NCBI GenBank assembly: GCA_001931875.2
Contig: MSJH02000823.1
Location: 348,174-412,173, forward strand
Direction: 5' to 3'
Origin: Byssochlamys sp. IMV 00236
Taxonomy: Eukaryota > Ascomycota > Eurotiomycetes > Eurotiales > Thermoascaceae
DNA length: 64,000 nt
Made by a program: the position numbers and the translations under genes. Each line of letters begins with the position of its first letter. Position 1 is the stretch's first letter. Below the pieces are notes generated by a model, which saw nothing but the letters and a program-made list of their open reading frames with translations, was not told the DNA's origin and searched no databases. Positions 47,953-58,611 of this stretch are shown piece after piece.

Positions 47953-48280
47953 TATAATAGGAAGGATCGATATAAAGAATATAATTAGTTAAGAGGTTAT
48001 ATACTTTTATTTAAAGTCTTTAAAAAGTCTATAAGCAAAGCAGGAGAAGAAGAGATATTACCCTTTTAATTATTTAGAATAAAATAATTAGCTTTTCCTT
48101 TCTATTATTATTCAGTATCAGTTCAGCATTAGATTATTACTAGTTTACTATATCAATTCATAGCCAGAGCTTCTCCTCTAGCTCTACTCTGAGCTCCGAA
48201 GCCGAATACCCTTCTCTTCCTTCTCGATACCTACTCGCTCAAAGACTCCATGCTGAGTCTCAACACGTCTTCCCACAACA
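47953..48280 (+). repeat. 3' LTR, 328 bp
   Basis: The same length as the 5' LTR, ending CCCACAACA. Its outer (right) half from about 48100 is nearly unmutated, while the matching part of the 5' LTR is strongly C-to-T/G-to-A mutated; its left end is the mutated one. All differences seen are transitions. Confidence 0.92.
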
Positions 48281-48680
48281 CCACCAGGTTAAGGATGCCA
48301 ATATGTACAGATGATTGAAGTTAGATATCTATATGTTCAGCGGTGCGTGGCTGCCTGTAACGACGGCAAGGTTCTCAAAGGTGCGCTCTAGTCTCGGGAC
48401 ATCAGACAAATATTTAGATCATCAGTGAAAAAGCGGACAATGCAAGTCTATCAGTGCGCGGCATCAGACATAAAACTCAAAAAACCCGACCTCTCAGCGG
48501 ACGCCATTGGACCCAAAGGTCCAATCCGCCGTGGACTGTCTCGTTCGGGTAGAGGTGACTCTAGCAGCACTCGGCTGGGTATCTCCTCTGCGTAGAAAGC
48601 GTATGGAAATCAGCAGGACCAATTCACCCGACAGGCTAGACCGTGGAGCAATTGACACTTCACTCACGAAGTCCATAGCC
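48281..48680. other. Right flank of retroelement, 3' side of the PAQR gene
   Basis: 400 bp of normal composition resuming abruptly at the LTR edge. A 137-codon plus-strand frame starting at 48507 is antisense to the PAQR gene and its 3' region and is not called. Confidence 0.5.
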
Positions 48681-50248
48681 TCAAGCCTTCAGATAAGGGC
48701 ACTCCTGCTGGGCCCTCACGAAAGCTCCAGCAAAGAGTTGCTGCATAGCATGGTAATGGAACAAGATTCCTCCAAGCACAGCAATGTGCCAGATGTTGTG
48801 GCTGCCGCCAAAATAATCAAAGAGACCCGGGCGCCAGCGTTCGGGAATCTGGGAAGCATAAACAACTGCGCCAGCAAGATAGACGAGCAAACTCTTCATC
48901 AATGGCGCATAGAAATATAAGCACCAATCAATACCACGCGTGTAGCTCAACTGCGCCAAAGGAGCAAAGCCCGTGCAGGCGAGGGTGACGTAGAAAGCCA
49001 CACGAGCCCAGTTCATGTCAGCGCGGTTGAAAGTTGGGTTCCACGGGAGGATGACACCACCAATACCGAGGGCAGAGGTCAGGAGTATATAGGTCCACCG
49101 GGAGACAGGCTCACAGTAGAAAGCCGTATATTCCGTGGTAACAATGGAGGCAGCGACCAGAAGGGAAATTCCAGTGTAGTCGACGCAGGCAAATCGCTCC
49201 ATCAATGATTGCGACGCGATACCGTTCATCGTGTGCCACATGGTACTGCAGACCAGGCACTTGCAAGCCGCGAAGAAGAAGACGGCGGCGATGACCACAT
49301 CCGTTTTGGTGCTGAGGGTGAAGTTGGGGTTGAGCGGGTAGAAGTAGAAAGCAATCGACAAGACGATGAAGAGCCCAATCAGATGGGACCAGATGTTCAC
49401 CAGTTCATTTGAAAAGGTGAACATGGAGGTAACGCATTCAACCTTGGACGTAGTAAAGCGGTAGCCCTGAAGGATGTGAGGGTTGACCCGCCAGGGATGC
49501 GGCAGATCCGAGTAGTGTATCAAACGCTTTTCACGAGCCAGCTCGATTGCACGGTCAATACTTTCGCGAATAGAGTCCTTTGCACGTCGAGCTTGTTCAA
49601 TTCCCTCGTCGACGACCTCTCGAGCATGGGTCAAGCCAGAGTCGACCGCCTTCCAGCCATCGTCGATTGCACCCGAGATACCCCGATCGCGGACATTGTT
49701 GGCCCGGGATTCCATATCACTCAGGAAGGATTCCATCAAGCGTATACCCGCCTGGGCTTTCTGCTCCAATGTCTCCTTCGTCGCCAGAGCCTCGTTGTAC
49801 CGGCCTTCCAACGTCTCCACGAGGATTCTTGCCCGGCGCCTGCCGCCACCCATCAGCTCGCCCGAGGCGTGAGAGCACGAATCTCTCACAGCCTCCAGCG
49901 TAGCATAACCTCTCTTCAAACTGGCATCAATTTGGTCCATATGAGATTTCCTATAGTCTTCCAGCCACCGCATTCGCCTCTCCAATTCCGCGAGAAAGAG
50001 CTCGACCTGAAGAAAGAAAAAAAAAATTGTCAGAACCGAAACTATAACCGACTAGGCAAGCTATCTGCTCTTACCTTTAAGAATATAGCATCCGCATCAT
50101 AGTCCCGAGACAGTCTTCTTGCCGCGTGGAATGAATGTCTTCTCCTCCGCTCTCGCAGCAGAGCGCTCTCTTCCGTGGGGGTTGAGCATGAGGTCGACTC
50201 CCCGTCGGGATACGACTCGACGGTCATAGAAGGCGCCGTGCAAGCCAT
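48681..50248 (-). CDS. izh3: PAQR/hemolysin-III family membrane protein, Izh3 type
   Basis: Two exons, 50248..50075 and 50006..48681, 499 residues. Start is the ATG at 50248 (MACTAPSMTVES); an upstream in-frame TTG is not needed. A charged, predicted helical N-terminal region of about 190 residues precedes the seven-helix core, as in yeast Izh3 rather than the shorter Izh1/2/4. Core motifs: PWRVNPHILQGYR near 203-215, SNELVNIWSHLIG near 231-243, the Ser/His pair in VCSTMWH, CVDYTGI, and HNIWHIAVLGG...HYH near the end, which supply the predicted zinc ligands. PAQR proteins are membrane receptors or hydrolases linked to lipid and zinc homeostasis. The gene ends 400 bp from the retroelement and shows no RIP-like damage. 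Confidence 0.92.
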
Positions 50249-50949
50249 GGTGACGTTCAATTGACTGGGTATTGATTTGAAAAGGCCAGCAGCATGCTCT
50301 CTTGTCTTTATTTAGTGATAAAAAGACTAGTTATCGTCGGTCCGCGGGAAGCGCTTTGTTCTCCGTGCTCGGATCACGGAATCGGCACCCGATAAGGAGA
50401 GAATAACGCAGAAACACGTGTCTGTGGAGTGCAAGGGAATATTCGAAAGAAGAAGAAGAAGTTCTGCCAGATGTCTGAAATCACCAACAATCAAAAAGGA
50501 GTGAATAGGGAAGTAGGGATAGTTATACGCAGGAGAAAGTGAGCACAGGAATAATAGAGAGAGGAAGAGAGAGAGCGGGACCACAAAGGGGAGAAGCGCC
50601 GAGACAGGAAGAAGTAAGTTAGCAAGAGAGGGGCGAAATTTGCCCCCAACGTGTCTGTCTCTTCCCTGCAGTCAATCAGAGATTCAGAATCATATAAGAC
50701 ACTGTTAAACGGTCTTTTTCTCACTTTCCCCACCTGTTGATATCAGAATTGCTGTTTTCAGCCAAGACGCAACTGTGTGCTGTGATCAATTGTCTCCAAT
50801 GGTCCAAATCACCTTGCTAGGTGCAGCACTGGACATCCTTCCTTTCGACCCGTAAGCGACCGCATCTCTGCCACGAGGCCATCCCATCCCATCCCATCCC
50901 ATCCAGCCCATCCTACTACTCGATCCGTGCGGTATTCTCGTCTGCCACC
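50249..50949. promoter_or_regulatory. Divergent upstream region of izh3 and THOC5 homologue
   Basis: 701 bp between two divergent starts. It contains a TCCCA-type microsatellite (about 50879-50904, five copies) shortly upstream of the THOC5 start, and pyrimidine-rich stretches read from either gene. No coding region. Confidence 0.55.
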
Positions 50950-51743
50950 ATGACCGTCACAGATATTGTCACGGACCCTGCCCTCCTGCCGGTCTTGCGC
51001 GTCAGCGCAAATACCCTTGCGGAGTGTCAGAAGCTCTTGGATCTCCTCGAACCAACCTCCTCACCACCGCCGGAAAATGCGATGCTGGAGGTCTCGAAGC
51101 AGCAGAAGCGAGTCTATTCGCTACTGTCCCAGCTGCGTGGATTGAATCGCGATGCGATCTTCGGAGTCCGCCAAACAAAACAAGCGACCGCAGAGGCTCG
51201 CCAGGAAATCGACCGGTTGCACCTCCAGCTGCAGAACCTATATTACGAGCAAAGACACCTGACGAATGAGATTGCGGCCTGTGAATCCTATGAGTGCGTT
51301 TGCTCCGTCATTTTTCCCACCTTTTGCTTCTTTCTTTCTTTCTTGCCTTCTTTCGCCTTACTGACAACTCCATCACCAAAACAAACAGTCATAAATACCT
51401 ATCCCTACCATTAATCCCAGTCGAAGAATTCCTAGAGATCCACCCAGAGTACAAAGACTCCGATCCTCACGAGCTGATGATCGCGCGCATCAACCATGAA
51501 CATGCAGAGCGGGAGAAGCTCGAACAGGCGCGCCAGGAGCTTCTGAAGCGGAAACAGGCACTCATCGCAGAGAACAAGAAACGGAAAGATGATCTGGCGA
51601 ATCTGGATCAGGACCTAGAGAGATTCATTGATGTGCGTATATCCTGCGAGAATCGGTCCCGGAAAGAGCAGCAATATACTAACGGAACTGTGTTATTCTA
51701 GGCCGCGAAGCCGATCCAGAAGATTTTCGAAAAGGAATATTGA
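50950..51743 (+). CDS. THO complex subunit 5 homologue
   Basis: Three exons: 50950..51293, 51389..51632 and 51702..51743, 209 residues. The first junction restores YDHKYLSLPLIPVEEFLEIHPE (about residues 114-135), the hallmark of THOC5/Fms-interacting proteins. The flanking regions are coiled-coil (about 60-112 and 150-195), and the gene ends with KPIQKIFEKEY, again family-like. THO/TREX couples transcription elongation to mRNA export; fungal members are much shorter than the animal protein. The last exon is only 14 codons. Convergent with gpi17 (248 bp apart). Confidence 0.88.
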
Positions 51744-51990
51744 TTTCGTTCGATTACATATGCTGCTATTTTTGAAATTTCGCATTGGGGGGAGTGTATC
51801 TGTATCATGGTTTTCGGGTCCATTGAAGGCGTTTCGAAGGTCAAAAAGATACCCATGCTTTTTTTCGTGTGTAGATATTATAGATATTACGAATGGTATT
51901 CATAGAAGTGAATTACGGGTATATTCCCAGGGGCTAAGAAGCAAATCGCAGAAAATAATCTATTCTTATAATACAGTTAGTTGCTTAAAC

Positions 51991-53834
51991 TCATGACCGA
52001 AGATTCCGCTTCGCTTTCCAATCCGCCACGATCCTCTTCAGCTCCTTCATCAGGCTAATCACCAATGGAACACCGATAGGACCCAGCAGAGGAAGGTACA
52101 CAGCGACCTTGTGCTCATCCGGGAAATACACCTGACCAACCATACTCTTCTCAAAGAAGCTCCTCTCCGCTTCCTTCTCGGCCACGCGGGCTGTCGCCAA
52201 CGCCGCAGAGAAGCGGCCCTCCTTCAGGTGAGTGCATGTCGCTGCCAGATGGGACAGTGTCGTTGAGATCGACGTTGCTACCGTGGCAGGGATAGGAATC
52301 GATGGGAGAGACTGGGTGAGGCGGGCGAGAGAGCCCATCGTGGACGACGCCGATAGCAGAAGGTTGGCAGCGCGAATACGGATCAGAGTCTGAAGTCGGA
52401 ACGGGAGAGAAGGCGGGGTAGATGGTGTCCCGAGCAGAGTAAGCAGTTGATGCGAAAAGGTGAGGAAGGACGACTCAAGGGATTCCTTGGAGAGGTGGTG
52501 CGGGTTATAGGGGTTTTCCGGCGTCAGAGGAGGGTTGAGAATGGCGACGCCTCCCCATTGTGGAATCAACCAACTTGTAGTGCCGCTCTCTTTCACCACC
52601 AAGGGGGATTGCGAAGGAGCCGGTACATATAAAACGAATTCGATGGTAGGACCAGCGCCAATGCTAGGACTAAGAGGCCATTCCGCAGCGTTGATAAAAG
52701 CGCTCAGGTCTTCTTTCTTTAGGGTCCATGCTCCTTGCGACTCATCGTACTCGGGGAGCGGAGCGGTTGGTGAGAAAGCTGCGTACAACTGCACCTGAGT
52801 GTCCACGGAGAAGTTGCTGATAGGCGATAGCGCATCCAGAAGCGGCGTCAAATATTCTTGAATGGCCGCCTCGATATCCCAGGACGAGGGGTCGTAACCC
52901 GGAGTAAACAGCGAGATTGTCAAATGATAGGTCTCGGCATATTTCAGCGATCTCGTCAGTCGCCTGCTGATGCTTTCCATCAGCTGCGGGGACGGGGTGT
53001 TTCTGGCCGGCTGTTGCGCATTTGTAGTCTGTTGGAGACTGGAACCGGCGTTATTTCCCTGTGAGAGGATGTGCGTGATTGTTGCTTGCTCCTCGCTGAA
53101 GAGATTCTGCAGTTCATGTGCAATGAACGTAGATAGAGGAGGATTTGGCGACGAAGGCGAAGGGACCTGGTTCGGCGGATAAAAGATATCAAGCTCAGTT
53201 GAGTATGAATGCAGCTCTGAAATTGGAGCGGCCAGATTATCTCGAGGCAATAACCTCACAACCAACGCAACATCCGCCTTCTGTCCAGTATCCTCCCCCT
53301 CCGAAGGGCTAGAATTCGCGGAGTTATCATTCTGCGGTAGAGAATCCGCCAGCTTCAGGCGAAGATGATGCGCAGAGAACTCGTTCAAGTCGTCAAGGGC
53401 GTGTTGCGTCGTCCGGACGAGGTGCTGAGCGTCTGAAGCTTGCATCGCGGGGGTCTGGACTACTATTTCCAGAGGGAAAACTGGGCGACAGACCTATACA
53501 GGGGTGCATTGATTAGATATACATCCAATAATACCAGCACAAGAGGGATGCGAAGCCATACCTTTCCATCTGCCCATGCAATCATCTCATCCACGGGTAT
53601 GCTCGCCCGGTAAATAGAGGTTGTCTTCCACCATATCGGTATACCTAGGAAAATGATGACGGCCCAGAAAGCAAAGATGACTCGCGACCGTGTCCGGATC
53701 GCCTCCGGTTTCTCTGGAGGAGGCCCACGGCCGACAGTTTTCGCGGAGGTCATGGTTGGCGTGTCGTTCGTGGTATCGGTGCTGGGCCCTGGGGGAGCGG
53801 TTGAGGACGCTACGCCTCCATCTTTATCTGGCAT
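51991..53834 (-). CDS. gpi17: GPI transamidase subunit PIG-S/Gpi17
   Basis: Two exons, 53834..53562 and 53493..51991, 591 residues. The ATG at 53834 (MPDKDGG) is preferred over the in-frame TTG upstream. A cytosolic disordered N-terminus is followed by a first membrane helix (about 51-69, VIFAFWAVIIFLGIPIWW), then SIYRASIP, a family-typical sequence right after this helix. A long luminal domain carries the central TTSWLIPQWGGVAILNPP block (about 375-392) and a C-terminal membrane helix (about 555-577) before a short basic tail. The protein is part of the ER complex that attaches GPI anchors to proteins. Full-length and apparently intact. Confidence 0.93.
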
Positions 53835-54375
53835 GGTAAAGCATTCCCCTTTCAAAGAGAGAATGCTAGCATGGCCTTGGGGAAATGTCAAGGAGGCACC
53901 AGTAGTGCCGGCCGTGGGAGTCTTTTCCTGTCGGAAATTGAAGAAGTGGCTTCAGCGCGGCGATGAAGCATTAATACAGAGGCTCCCTTTAGGTGGTGAT
54001 TTAGTCTCCGCGGCGTCCACTAGCCAGTTAGCTAGCTCACCCGGTCCCTTCTCCGAACCATGAGTATAGAAATGATAAAACTCGAGATTCATCGTGGTGA
54101 AGCTCTAAATTATGTACTTTTGCAGATTTTAGTTGCACACTATGCTACAGTAGGCTCGAGCTACCACCGCAAAATAAATGCATATATACTTCGATGTCTA
54201 TTAAATTAGAATAAGCTCGCTAACTATGTAGCAGAAAAATGACAACCTCTGCGTCCGAAACTTTAGACGAGGGTCCTGTATGTGTCAAGGGCGTTCTAAA
54301 GCAAATCAAAAGATTTGAGCCACAGAAAGAAATTTTAAATACTCGTTCCACCAATGCAGAAACGTGCCAGCGCTT
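53835..54375. other. Intergenic upstream of gpi17
   Basis: 541 bp; promoter of gpi17 and 3' side of the next minus-strand gene, with AT-rich patches at about 54100-54220. No gene seen. Confidence 0.5.
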
Positions 54376-55710
54376 TTAAGCAAGTCTCCTCGGGGGACTC
54401 TGTGTCTGAGATGGGGGCTTCGGTGTTTCCGTGACACGATAATACGGGTTTCCATCACTGTTCTTGAAGCCCACATTGTCGATCATCTCGGTAAATGTCG
54501 TATTCGGTCTTGGAGGATATGGACTTGGATTCAGCACGTCAGAAGAAGCAAATGCTTCTGGCGAAAACACCGTAATGCTCTCGGTGCTAGGCGGCCGTTG
54601 TGGGATGATCTGCCGGGGCGGCGTGACTGGAAGTGGAGGAGCAGATCTGTCGGTGGTATAGATGTTCCCTTTAGGAGGCCCAGTGGCGAAGAGACTCCGG
54701 ACGCGAGATCTGGAACGATGAAGTATCGATCTGCCGCCTACGGAATTTCGGGATGGACCATTACGGCGCAAGAAGTCTGACCGAAAGGAGTTCTCTTCCG
54801 TCATAATGGGGCCTGATATACCGATGATTCCTCCATCAGAACTTCGTTGGCGGATATGGGGAATCTTCGAAACAGGAGGAACACGTCGCCTGCTTCGTCT
54901 TTTGAAGCAGATCGTCACAAGGAGTGTTATAATGACGCCACAGAGGAGACCTGGGAAGAAACCCGCAATAATAGCCTTGGTGGGAAAGGATGGACATTTC
55001 GGTGTCAAACTCGGTGAAGTCGTAGAGAGTCCAGCTAGAGAAGTTGCATCCCAAGTAGAAGTCGAAGAATAGGGACTTGTCGTTGTTGGATTGGCAGAAT
55101 CAGTTGCGGACGGATTTGCAGTGATTGCGATTGAAGGTGTTGCGGATGGAGCTGATGTTTCCGATGTGACAGAGCTTGTATATCCGGTCTCAGAGGAAGC
55201 AGTTGCTACCGTGGTCTGGGTCGAGGATGTAGCGGCAGCAGAGGTTGATGGATTTGCGGAAGAAGTTGCTGATGATGATGTGTCTTTGTCAAGGGCACAT
55301 GTATTGTCGTTTTGGCACGTGTATCCAAAGGGACAGCATGAATCTCCGCACTTTGGAAGGCTGTCATCCAGCTTGGTGGTCTTGAGTGAGTTTGTTGGAT
55401 GGGCCGTAACATTTTGTAGCTGGATATCGCATGTAATCGGTTGGATGAAGGAGCAGTCCGATCCCTCGGGGCAGCAGATAGCAGAGCTGGCATTGTCCAG
55501 ACTTATGCAAGTCGACGATGATGGACAGCAGAAATCTGCAGGCAACTTCGAATTCGCACAATGATCAAATGAATTGGGGCATGAACCAGTGTCTCGTTGC
55601 AGCAGTGCTAATACCTCGCTTGATGAAACAGCGGCTGCTATGGTGGTCGTATCGAGAACAGAGTAGACCAAGTATATGGCGAGGATGTGATGCAGCAGCG
55701 ACCTCGCCAT
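54376..55710 (-). CDS. Single-pass cell-surface protein with Cys-rich ectodomain, unknown
   Basis: One exon from the ATG at 55710 (MARSLLHHILAIYLVYS), 444 residues. After a signal peptide there is a region with about 16 Cys (about residues 43-143) in pairs such as CC and CxxC (CCPSSSTC, CCPEGSDC, CCPFGYTC). A Ser/Thr/Ala-rich, probably O-glycosylated stalk follows (about 148-235), then one membrane helix (about 243-268, ending in a KRRSRRR stop-transfer) and a disordered cytosolic tail with Pro-rich and SP/TP sites. The layout resembles fungal wall-stress sensors in shape, but the Cys pattern is not a clear WSC domain. I assign no role. Confidence 0.75.
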   Translation of the reverse strand: MARSLLHHILAIYLVYSVLDTTTIAAAVSSSEVLALLQRDTGSCPNSFDHCANSKLPADFCCPSSSTCISLDNASSAICCPEGSDCSFIQPITCDIQLQNVTAHPTNSLKTTKLDDSLPKCGDSCCPFGYTCQNDNTCALDKDTSSSATSSANPSTSAAATSSTQTTVATASSETGYTSSVTSETSAPSATPSIAITANPSATDSANPTTTSPYSSTSTWDATSLAGLSTTSPSLTPKCPSFPTKAIIAGFFPGLLCGVIITLLVTICFKRRSRRRVPPVSKIPHIRQRSSDGGIIGISGPIMTEENSFRSDFLRRNGPSRNSVGGRSILHRSRSRVRSLFATGPPKGNIYTTDRSAPPLPVTPPRQIIPQRPPSTESITVFSPEAFASSDVLNPSPYPPRPNTTFTEMIDNVGFKNSDGNPYYRVTETPKPPSQTQSPPRRLA

Positions 55711-56386
55711 ATTGGTCACACTAGGAAATCCAGAGAGCTTGTCACGAAGAGATTTAATCCAACAGACAAAAGGATGAAGCAATAGAAGAGTGTGATTAAG
55801 TAACAGAAGCTCTGTTTAGATTTAAATAGACATCAAAGAAGAAGACAAAACATTTCAGTATACAAAGTGTGAACAAAGAGAACAGTTGGATGCAGGGTAT
55901 ATCCAGGTATATGACACCCACAAGACCATGCCTTCATTTAACATCCACTGATACATCCAGTTCTGGAAGTTGGCGCTGAAGTCCCAGAATAGACTGCGCA
56001 GAAGCGCCGACTGGTATACAGCGCAGCCATCGGAGACTCCACCCGGTGGGATGGCGTTCCAAAGAGCTATGACTCTTCATCTCCACAGGCTGAGCGCTCT
56101 TTTCTCACAGGCTCAGAGGGCCTCAAACATAGCGCCCGGAAGATGGGCGGTTGGACGAGAGCGCGTAGTTGGACGAGCAGAAGAACATCGTCGATCCTCG
56201 CAGTATCAGAAGAGGCCGCAGGAGTCGCGTTGTGAGGCTGTGATTGGCCGGCTGGTTGGGCGGTGGTTACCTCAGCGGCGCTAAACCGCAACGGGACAAC
56301 CGCCAGAAATTCTTAGAGAATCGCCAAATCGACGAGCTCAGCTTCTATCCGGGGATGTTGCGACTGCCGCACGACCGTTGCTCATA
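55711..56386. promoter_or_regulatory. Divergent upstream region, 676 bp
   Basis: Between the surface protein gene (minus) and the mitoribosomal gene (plus); it should hold both promoters. The frames at 55970-56291 lack motifs. Confidence 0.5.
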
Positions 56387-57529
56387 ATGTTTGGACGAAT
56401 CCTCCGGCCGCAGGGCTCCCTGCGCGCAGTGTCTTCTCTCACAGTAAGCGCTGCCTCCATTCAATGGCTGCCTTCTCTTCTCGACCGTGCCGCTCACCTG
56501 GTTGCTAGAAATCCGCTTCCGCCCTTCCCAGATCCCAGATTCGAGGACTGCACCGTGTGCCCCAGTTGACGCACGATGCGTACTTTAAGAAGAATGGAGT
56601 TCCAGAGCTGCTCTCTCCGGAGGGCTTTGACTTCGCCTGGACCCAGTACCAGACGCTCCTGGTTGACAAGCTCAACTTGTTGACGCAGGGTGAGTTCCCC
56701 GTTAAGATATGGTTGCGGAGTTGGTGGAGGACTAGCCGTCTGGCCACGCTGCCCAACAATACCACAAAGGGCTCCTGGGTGAAGATATTAATGCTTGTCT
56801 CTGAATAGACACTGTCGACGCTGACGCCAAACCGGGCGAGCTCCTCATCAAGTACTCCAAGCGGCCGGAGATGGCCTCCGTGTTCAACTACGCCTCCATG
56901 GCGCACAACAACCACTTTTTCTTCAATTGCCTTGTGAGCTATGACCATACCGGATGTATATCGTTCCCGAGGAGCTATGACTGATGGCGATCTTGTAACA
57001 GGCGCCCACCCAGACCACTATTCCCGAGAAGTTCGCCAAAGATATTACCGACACGTGCTCGTCAATAGAATCTCTGAAGCTCGACTTCCTGGCCACTGCT
57101 AACGCTATGTTCGGTCCCGGATTTGTCTGGCTGGCCAAGAACCTCGAGAGGGAAGGACTCTTGAACATCTTCTGCACATACAACGCCGGTTCTCCCTACC
57201 CTGCTGCGCACTCCCGGCGGCAGCCGGTCGACATGGCTACCCACAACTCTGACGCTCCCCTGGGCAATCAGTTTGCAGGCTCCATGGGAGCTCACGCCCA
57301 GAACCAGAAGAACCTCGCACCGGGCGCCCTTGATGTCCAGCCCATTCTGTGTGTCAACACCTGGGAGCACGTGTGGATGATGGACTACGGTATTGGCGGT
57401 AAGGCCGAGTACCTCGAGCGCTGGTGGGACAGGATCAACTGGGAAGTGGTCTACGACAACTATAACGCTGTGAGCGCCCCGAAGAACCGGAATCCCATCA
57501 ACAGACACCGCAGCTTGGGCATGCTATGA
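56387..57529 (+). CDS. rsm26: Mitochondrial small-subunit ribosomal protein mS42/Rsm26 (SOD-like fold)
   Basis: Four exons: 56387..56443, 56509..56689, 56809..56933 and 57002..57529, 296 residues. The ATG at 56387 starts a short Arg-rich mitochondrial presequence split by the first intron. Exon 2 then reads RGLHRVPQLTHD, the usual start of the mature fungal protein. The body matches the Fe/Mn superoxide dismutase fold (MAHNNHFFFNCL near 110-121; QPILCVNTWEHVWMMDYG near 238-255; an acidic/aromatic end). In place of the four catalytic metal ligands of true SOD only part is present (His in HNNHFF and in WEHVW), consistent with a structural role. The intron at 56689/56809 uses a G|GTGAGT donor. 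Confidence 0.9.
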
Positions 57530-57861
57530 TTTGGTGTCCATTTTGCAGATGATCAGGCCGAGCGGATTTATTGTATTATACTACACGCCATGTCTTTTGT
57601 CTCTTTTATAGCTTCTCCCCTTGTGTTGTCTAGATGTACAGCAAATGATCTCTTTCTATAGAAGAAAAAGAAACGAGGGCAAAAAGGGAAAAACCAAACC
57701 TAGCTTTTCCAGGACAAAAGTATCTCAAAACGACCGTAACATGAAAATAAAAATAAAAAAAACAAACCGTCAACTGGAAAGAACCGATCCTCTAATTTAC
57801 AATCTATATATTCCCTCTATACATCTATACCAACACTCCCTACCCAAAAGCAAGACCATTA
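57530..57861. other. Convergent intergenic region, 332 bp
   Basis: 3' regions of rsm26 (plus) and coq10 (minus), with A-rich runs at about 57740-57770. No gene seen. Confidence 0.55.
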
Positions 57862-58611
57862 TTACCTCCCACCCACCACCTCCCGTATCCTCTTTTCAAA
57901 CGCCTCAATCATAACCTGCGCCATCTGCCCTTCAACCGCACTCATCATAGTGGCATGGAACTGATTTCGAAACTTAAACCGAATATCCAACTGCACCTTC
58001 GTCTGTCCCTCCCCTTCCAACGGAATCAACCGCCACTTCGTATCCAAATACTCGAAAATCCCCTCATCAGCTCCAGGGATATTTTCCGCTTCGTCGAACC
58101 TCGCTCCGCTGCGCGCTTCTACCACCCATGTCTCGGGATCGCAGTCGACGCGCGATGTGAATGTTTCGCTAAACGGGCCGTATCCGACTGTGAGAAACGC
58201 GCGGGTCGGGTAGTTGGTATGCGGGTCTCGAGCGGTTACGGTCGAGGCGCTGAGGAAGGGGAGGAATTGGGAGTATGATTCGACGGAGGAAATGACGCGA
58301 AACAGAGGGGTTGGTGGGTGGGGGAGGATGCGGGTTGCGGTGAGGTGACGGTCTGAGTCCGAGGAGTTGTTGTTGTTATTGTTATTGTTGGATGAGAAGA
58401 GGGAGGAGAGAGGTGGGATTTGGAAGTGGCGTCGTGATTGTTGCTGTGCGAGGAGGAAAGATTGTCGTCGTTGTTGTTGAAGAAGAGGTCGTCGTGATGG
58501 AGATTCTAGGCTGGTGGGAGTTCGTTTTGCGATGATTGAGAGCCGGCGAGACGGAACTCTGACTGCATTGCGTCCGAGCAGCTGGCGTGGAAGATGTAAT
58601 GAGGAGTTCAT
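57862..58611 (-). CDS. coq10: Coenzyme Q-binding protein Coq10 (START domain)
   Basis: Single exon of 249 residues from the ATG at 58611. The first ~60 residues form a long Arg/Ser/Gln-rich mitochondrial presequence, followed by a run of eight Asn (about 75-82) made by an AAC/AAT microsatellite. The START-like domain starts at about 90 with ATRILPHPPTPLFRVISSVESYSQFLPF, then TRAFLTVGYGPFSETFTSRV and RFKFRNQFHATMMSAV, typical of Coq10. Coq10 binds ubiquinone in the inner mitochondrial membrane and supports its delivery to the respiratory chain. The Asn run may vary in length among strains. Confidence 0.93.
   Translation of the reverse strand: MNSSLHLPRQLLGRNAVRVPSRRLSIIAKRTPTSLESPSRRPLLQQQRRQSFLLAQQQSRRHFQIPPLSSLFSSNNNNNNNNSSDSDRHLTATRILPHPPTPLFRVISSVESYSQFLPFLSASTVTARDPHTNYPTRAFLTVGYGPFSETFTSRVDCDPETWVVEARSGARFDEAENIPGADEGIFEYLDTKWRLIPLEGEGQTKVQLDIRFKFRNQFHATMMSAVEGQMAQVMIEAFEKRIREVVGGR

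Larger units (their letters stand above)
38087..48280 (+). mobile_element. Full-length Ty3/gypsy LTR retrotransposon, inactivated by RIP-like mutation
   Basis: A 10,194-bp element with two 328-bp LTRs and a 9,538-bp interior. It is AT-collapsed (for example, only 3 G/C bases in 38521-38580), unlike the genes on both sides. Recognisable remnants lie on the plus strand in the order gag zinc knuckle, protease, reverse transcriptase, RNase H, integrase, which is the Ty3/gypsy order. Stops fall almost everywhere, mainly TAA/TAG where Gln, Arg or Trp codons would be, as expected from C-to-T and G-to-A change. LTR comparison shows only transitions. No reading frame of 60 or more codons survives between 37,827 and 48,494. 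It sits between two genes that end toward each other. Confidence 0.92.

Noticed and set aside
50879..50904. TCCCA microsatellite as a telomere-like or regulatory array
   Set aside because: Only about five copies of a common pentamer; most simply a simple-sequence repeat in the 5' leader of the THOC5 gene.
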